Assembly (NCBI GenBank): GCA_035399245.1
Contig: DAOPIR010000046.1
Coordinates: 1 to 16,570 of the forward strand
DNA length: 16,570 nt
DNA from: CAXXOK01 sp035399245
GTDB lineage: Bacteria > Bacillota > Clostridia > Christensenellales > Aristaeellaceae
Direction: 5' to 3'
Positions 14,176 to 16,570 of the stretch are shown in pieces. How positions within the stretch are numbered: position 1 is the first letter of the stretch; every line of letters begins with the position of its first letter. The position numbers and the translations under genes were made by a program. The notes below the pieces were generated by a model. That model worked only from the letters and a program-made list of their open reading frames with translations. It had not been told where the DNA came from and ran no database searches.

Positions 14176-15468
14176 TTACCGCAATAACGACGGGAGCCAC
14201 ATGCTGATTTCGGGGATGAAGGTGACCAGGATCAGCGCTACGATCATGCACAGGTAGAAGGGCAGGGTTGCTTTGACAACCTTTTCCATGGGCACCTTGC
14301 CCACAGCCGAGCCGATAAACAGCACGGCGCCTACCGGCGGCGTCAGCAGGCCGATGCCGCAGTTGAGCACGATCATGATGCCGAACTGGATGGGATCGAT
14401 GCCAATCGACGTGGCGATCGGCAGCAGAATGGGCGTGGTGATGAGGATGATGGGCGCCATATCCATGATGCAGCCCAGCAAAAGCAGGATTGCGTTGAGC
14501 ATCAGCGCGATCACGATGCGGCTGTCGGATACGCCCAGGATGAACTGCGCGGCCAGATCCGGCACGTGCAGCCGCGTGAGGCAGAAGCCGAACGCCGATG
14601 ACGCCGCGATCAGGATGAGCACAATAGCGAGCGTATCCACGCATTTTTCAAACGATTCCCACACGCCTTTCCACGTCAGGCCCTTGTAGATGTAGACGCT
14701 TACAATGAGCGAATAGATAACCGCGATGGCGGAGCTTTCGGTGGCGGTAAACGCGCCCAGCACCACGCCGACCACCACGATCAGCACCGCGGCCAGCGCC
14801 CAGAACGACACCAGCAGCTGCTTGAGGAAGTTCTTGATGCGGAACGGCTGGCCCTTAGGATAATTGCGCTTGACGGAGATGATGTACGAGCCGATCATCA
14901 GCGAGATTGCCAGCAGCGCGCCGGGCAGGTAGCCGGCCATAAACAGCGCGCCGATGGACACGCCGCCCGCCGTGGTGGCGTAAATAACCATGTTATGGCT
15001 GGGCGGCACCAGCAGGCCCTCGCACGAGGATGTGATGGTAACCGCCGTGGAGAAATCGGCGTCGTAGCCGTCGTCGGTCATCATGGGGATCATGATGGAG
15101 CCCAGCGATGCGGTGTCCGCGGCCGCGGAGCCGGAGATGCCGCCGAAGAAATAGCTGGCCACGATGTTGACCATGGCAAGGCCGCCGCGCATCCAGCCGA
15201 CCAGCGCGTTGGCCAGCGCGATCAGCTTTTCACTGATGCCGCCGGTCCCCATCAGCACCCCCATGGTTATGAAAAACGGTACCGCCATCAGGCTGAAGGA
15301 GCTGATACCGGTTACCATCTGCTTGCCCAGCGTGGTCGGGCTTTCGCCCATCGACAGCAGGCACAGCAGCGCGGAGATGCCAACGGCGTAGGCAATGGGA
15401 ATGCGCAAAAAGACCATGAGCAGAAAGCTGCCCAGCAGAATGAGGATGGATAAGGATTCCGCACTCAT
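14176..15468 (-). CDS. dctM: TRAP transporter large permease subunit (DctM)
   Basis: A 430-aa integral membrane protein forming the substrate channel of a TRAP transporter, which uses a Na+ or H+ gradient for uptake. It has about a dozen hydrophobic helices and family hallmarks: FLRIPIAYAVGISALLCLL, MAVPFFITMGVLMGTGGIS, ASYFFGGISGSAAADTASLG (~104-123), SCEGLLVPPSHNMVIYA (~148-164) and, near the C-terminus, MLNAILLLLGCIMDMAPIIL and LNCGIGLLTPPVGAVLF. AAGGAGG lies 9 nt before the ATG. Its ATGA start overlaps the dctQ stop by 4 bp, so dctQ and dctM are translationally coupled. Proximity to uxuAB suggests a hexuronate substrate such as glucuronate. A hairpin-rich gap of ~620 bp follows. Confidence 0.95.
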   Translation of the reverse strand: MSAESLSILILLGSFLLMVFLRIPIAYAVGISALLCLLSMGESPTTLGKQMVTGISSFSLMAVPFFITMGVLMGTGGISEKLIALANALVGWMRGGLAMVNIVASYFFGGISGSAAADTASLGSIMIPMMTDDGYDADFSTAVTITSSCEGLLVPPSHNMVIYATTAGGVSIGALFMAGYLPGALLAISLMIGSYIISVKRNYPKGQPFRIKNFLKQLLVSFWALAAVLIVVVGVVLGAFTATESSAIAVIYSLIVSVYIYKGLTWKGVWESFEKCVDTLAIVLILIAASSAFGFCLTRLHVPDLAAQFILGVSDSRIVIALMLNAILLLLGCIMDMAPIILITTPILLPIATSIGIDPIQFGIMIVLNCGIGLLTPPVGAVLFIGSAVGKVPMEKVVKATLPFYLCMIVALILVTFIPEISMWLPSLLR

Positions 15469-16127
15469 TGCTTTTTCGCCTCCTTATCATCTTCTGTATG
15501 GGATGGATCTGCCTGTTCACAGATTTCTTTGATTTCTTTGTCATCCAGCGATGCTTCCACCGCCGCGGTTTCGAGCTCCGATTCGGACAGGCCGCAGGTC
15601 GGGCCGTCGTCGGGCTTTACGAAAGCCGATTTAATATGATTGTACAGGGATTCCAGCTCGAAAATAATCATCGCGCCGCCGGCCAGCGGAATGGGGAAAT
15701 ACATCCAAAACCGGCTCAGCCACGGCAGCGAGTCGTACCGGCCGAAGCGGCCGATCATCTTTGCCTGTCTCCAGCCGTACACCAGCATCACGATGCCCAG
15801 CGCCATCACAGCCAGATCGGCCAGAATATCCAGCGAGAAAAGCACCTTTTTGGGCATTTTGCGGTCCAGCGCCGTCATGCGAATATGCGAGCCCTTGCGG
15901 ATGGCAAGCGCCGCGGACAGCACCGCCATATAGCTCATCAGCGTCAGCACAATTTGCTCGCCCCAGATCGGCGCGTCGATAATTTTGGGGAAATACCGGC
16001 TGATAACAATCCATGAGGTAATAAGGATATCCGCGATCAGAAGCAGCTTGCACAGCGTCATGATCACCCGATAAGCAACGTCGTAAACCGGCTTGAGCTT
16101 ATCTGCAATAGTAAAAAATCTCGGCAT
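15465..16127 (-). CDS. dctQ: TRAP transporter small permease subunit (DctQ)
   Basis: A 220-aa four-helix membrane subunit (helices near 17-40, 56-76, 95-118 and 137-158) that pairs with DctM. The family signature WGEQIVLTLMSYMAVLSAAL, followed by AIRKGSHIRM (~55-84), is clear. The last ~50 residues (from KPDDGPTCGLSESELE) form a highly charged, acidic hydrophilic tail, longer than in typical DctQ proteins of ~160-180 aa, and probably cytoplasmic. GGGAG lies 11 nt before the ATG. The stop overlaps the dctM start by 4 bp. It is separated from dctP by 244 bp containing a terminator-like hairpin. Confidence 0.92.
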   Translation of the reverse strand: MPRFFTIADKLKPVYDVAYRVIMTLCKLLLIADILITSWIVISRYFPKIIDAPIWGEQIVLTLMSYMAVLSAALAIRKGSHIRMTALDRKMPKKVLFSLDILADLAVMALGIVMLVYGWRQAKMIGRFGRYDSLPWLSRFWMYFPIPLAGGAMIIFELESLYNHIKSAFVKPDDGPTCGLSESELETAAVEASLDDKEIKEICEQADPSHTEDDKEAKKQ

Positions 16128-16314
16128 ACGGTGTAATATCTCCCTTCATACCAGGTCCAATCCATCCTGCCGCACAGGCTGCGCACAGCGCGCCCGCCCC
16201 TTTGGGGGCAGCCGCGCGCACAGGGGGCTGCGTCGGGTTTGCCGCACGGCGGGCGCGGGCCGGAAGGCGGCGCGGGATACCGGCGTAACGGGCTGGGAGC
16301 GGTATTAAGCAAAA
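16128..16314. other. GC-rich spacer between dctP and dctQ
   Basis: No gene is seen. A long hairpin combines GCGCG (16188-16192) with the CGCGCGC run at 16213-16219 and GCCCC/GGGGC (16196-16209). Together with the hairpin at 16315-16345 it separates the binding-protein gene from the permease genes. Such spacers commonly let the binding protein be made in excess of the membrane subunits. Confidence 0.5.
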
Positions 16315-16345
16315 CGGAGGCGCAGGGAAGTTCCCCGCACCTCCG
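16315..16345 (-). terminator. Terminator or attenuator after dctP
   Basis: CGGAGG (16315-16320) pairs with CCTCCG (16340-16345), then GC/GC and GGGAA/TTCCC continue the stem after two single mismatches to a very small loop. On the minus strand the stem is followed by TTTTGCTTAA. It lies 26 nt past the dctP stop codon. Partial readthrough would feed dctQM. Confidence 0.7.
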
Positions 16346-16371
16346 GTCCGTTTGTACTTACGGGACGGGGA

Positions 16372-16570
16372 TTACTGCATGTCCAGAATCTGCTGATAGA
16401 GCTCAGCCTGGTCCGCAGTGTAGGTCTCGATGGTGGGCTGGCAGGCAGCGACCCACGCGGATTTGTCTTCCACGGTCACCACTTTATAGCCGTCGGCTTC
16501 CAGCTTGGCAAGGATTTCGTCTTCGGCAGCCTGGATCTTTTCCTGGTTGTACTGCTGCACATAGGCAGAA
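16372..16570 (-). CDS. dctP: TRAP transporter substrate-binding protein, C-terminal end (DctP, partial)
   Basis: Only the last 65 residues are visible (SAYMQQYNQEKIQAAEDEIL, then AKLEADGYKVVTVEDKSAWV, ending in LYQQILDMQ and TAA at 16372-16374); the start lies beyond the window. The pattern (an amphipathic helix with EDE and LxxDGYKV, then an acidic/Trp segment and a final helix) is the standard C-terminus of DctP-type periplasmic or lipid-anchored binding proteins. It stands directly upstream of dctQ and dctM on the same strand, giving the order dctP-dctQ-dctM. It would bind the imported acid outside the cell. The substrate-contacting residues are outside the window. Confidence 0.85.
   Translation of the reverse strand, partial: SAYVQQYNQEKIQAAEDEILAKLEADGYKVVTVEDKSAWVAACQPTIETYTADQAELYQQILDMQ

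Noticed and set aside
13897..14207. Two overlapping short plus-strand frames, one with AAAGGGG near its ATG
   Set aside because: Composition is typical of spurious frames, they run through perfect hairpins, and the longer one continues antisense into dctM. A repeat or RNA explains the region better, though a small gene cannot be fully excluded.
16359..16371. GGGACGGGGATT next to the dctP stop, similar to the GGGGACGGGATT of the 5121-5318 repeat arm
   Set aside because: The similarity is short, lacks the adjacent ATGAGGA repeats and has no inverted partner, so chance is the simpler explanation.

Overview
The window looks like a chromosomal segment from a high-GC, anaerobic, gut-type Firmicute (class Clostridia). 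The reasons are strong AGGAGG-type ribosome sites, TTGACA/TATAAT-type promoters, a TRAP transporter next to uxuA/uxuB, a clostridial-type TPR/beta protein end, and proteins such as a zinc-dependent phospholipase C homologue and a bacterial-SH3 envelope protein. This placement is inferred from gene content and signals, not from a marker gene. No rRNA, tRNA, CRISPR array, phage gene or transposase was seen.

Layout. Positions 1-537 (+) hold the C-terminal part of a TPR/beta-domain protein. It converges on a HAD-family hydrolase (622-1269, -), with a shared hairpin between them. A 501-aa uncharacterised soluble protein with its own promoter and terminator follows (1558-3063, +). Next is a two-gene unit: a GT4 glycosyltransferase (3201-4331, +) and a zinc-dependent phospholipase C family protein (4350-5123, +). 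A roughly 200-bp inverted-repeat, MITE-like element (5121-5318) separates this unit from a convergent, overlapping pair of ABC exporter half-transporters (7063-8796 and 5316-7073, both -), which have a good promoter at 8885-8913. A 400-bp intergenic region carries a separate plus-strand promoter with an overlapping palindrome and a terminator about 80 nt downstream, which makes a candidate small RNA. Then come a secreted SH3-domain protein (9203-10477, -), the uxuB/uxuA pair (10869-12425 and 12428-13498, -), a roughly 600-bp gene-free block rich in hairpins (13585-14175), and the TRAP transporter genes dctM, dctQ and the end of dctP (14176-16570, -).

How the genes work together. The right third is a hexuronate utilisation locus. 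The DctPQM TRAP transporter probably imports glucuronate or galacturonate-derived acid. UxuB reduces fructuronate to mannonate and UxuA dehydrates mannonate to 2-keto-3-deoxygluconate. The isomerase (UxuC), KDG kinase, KDPG aldolase and regulator are not in the window. The ABC pair is a probable heterodimeric multidrug/lipid-type exporter. The GT4 plus phospholipase pair suggests membrane glycolipid metabolism, but that is an inference.

Most worth following up: the MITE-like element at 5121-5318, the candidate autoregulated small RNA at about 9005-9085, the tandem-hairpin block at 13920-14155, and the GT4/phospholipase pair. No clearly new multi-gene defence or biosynthetic system is visible.
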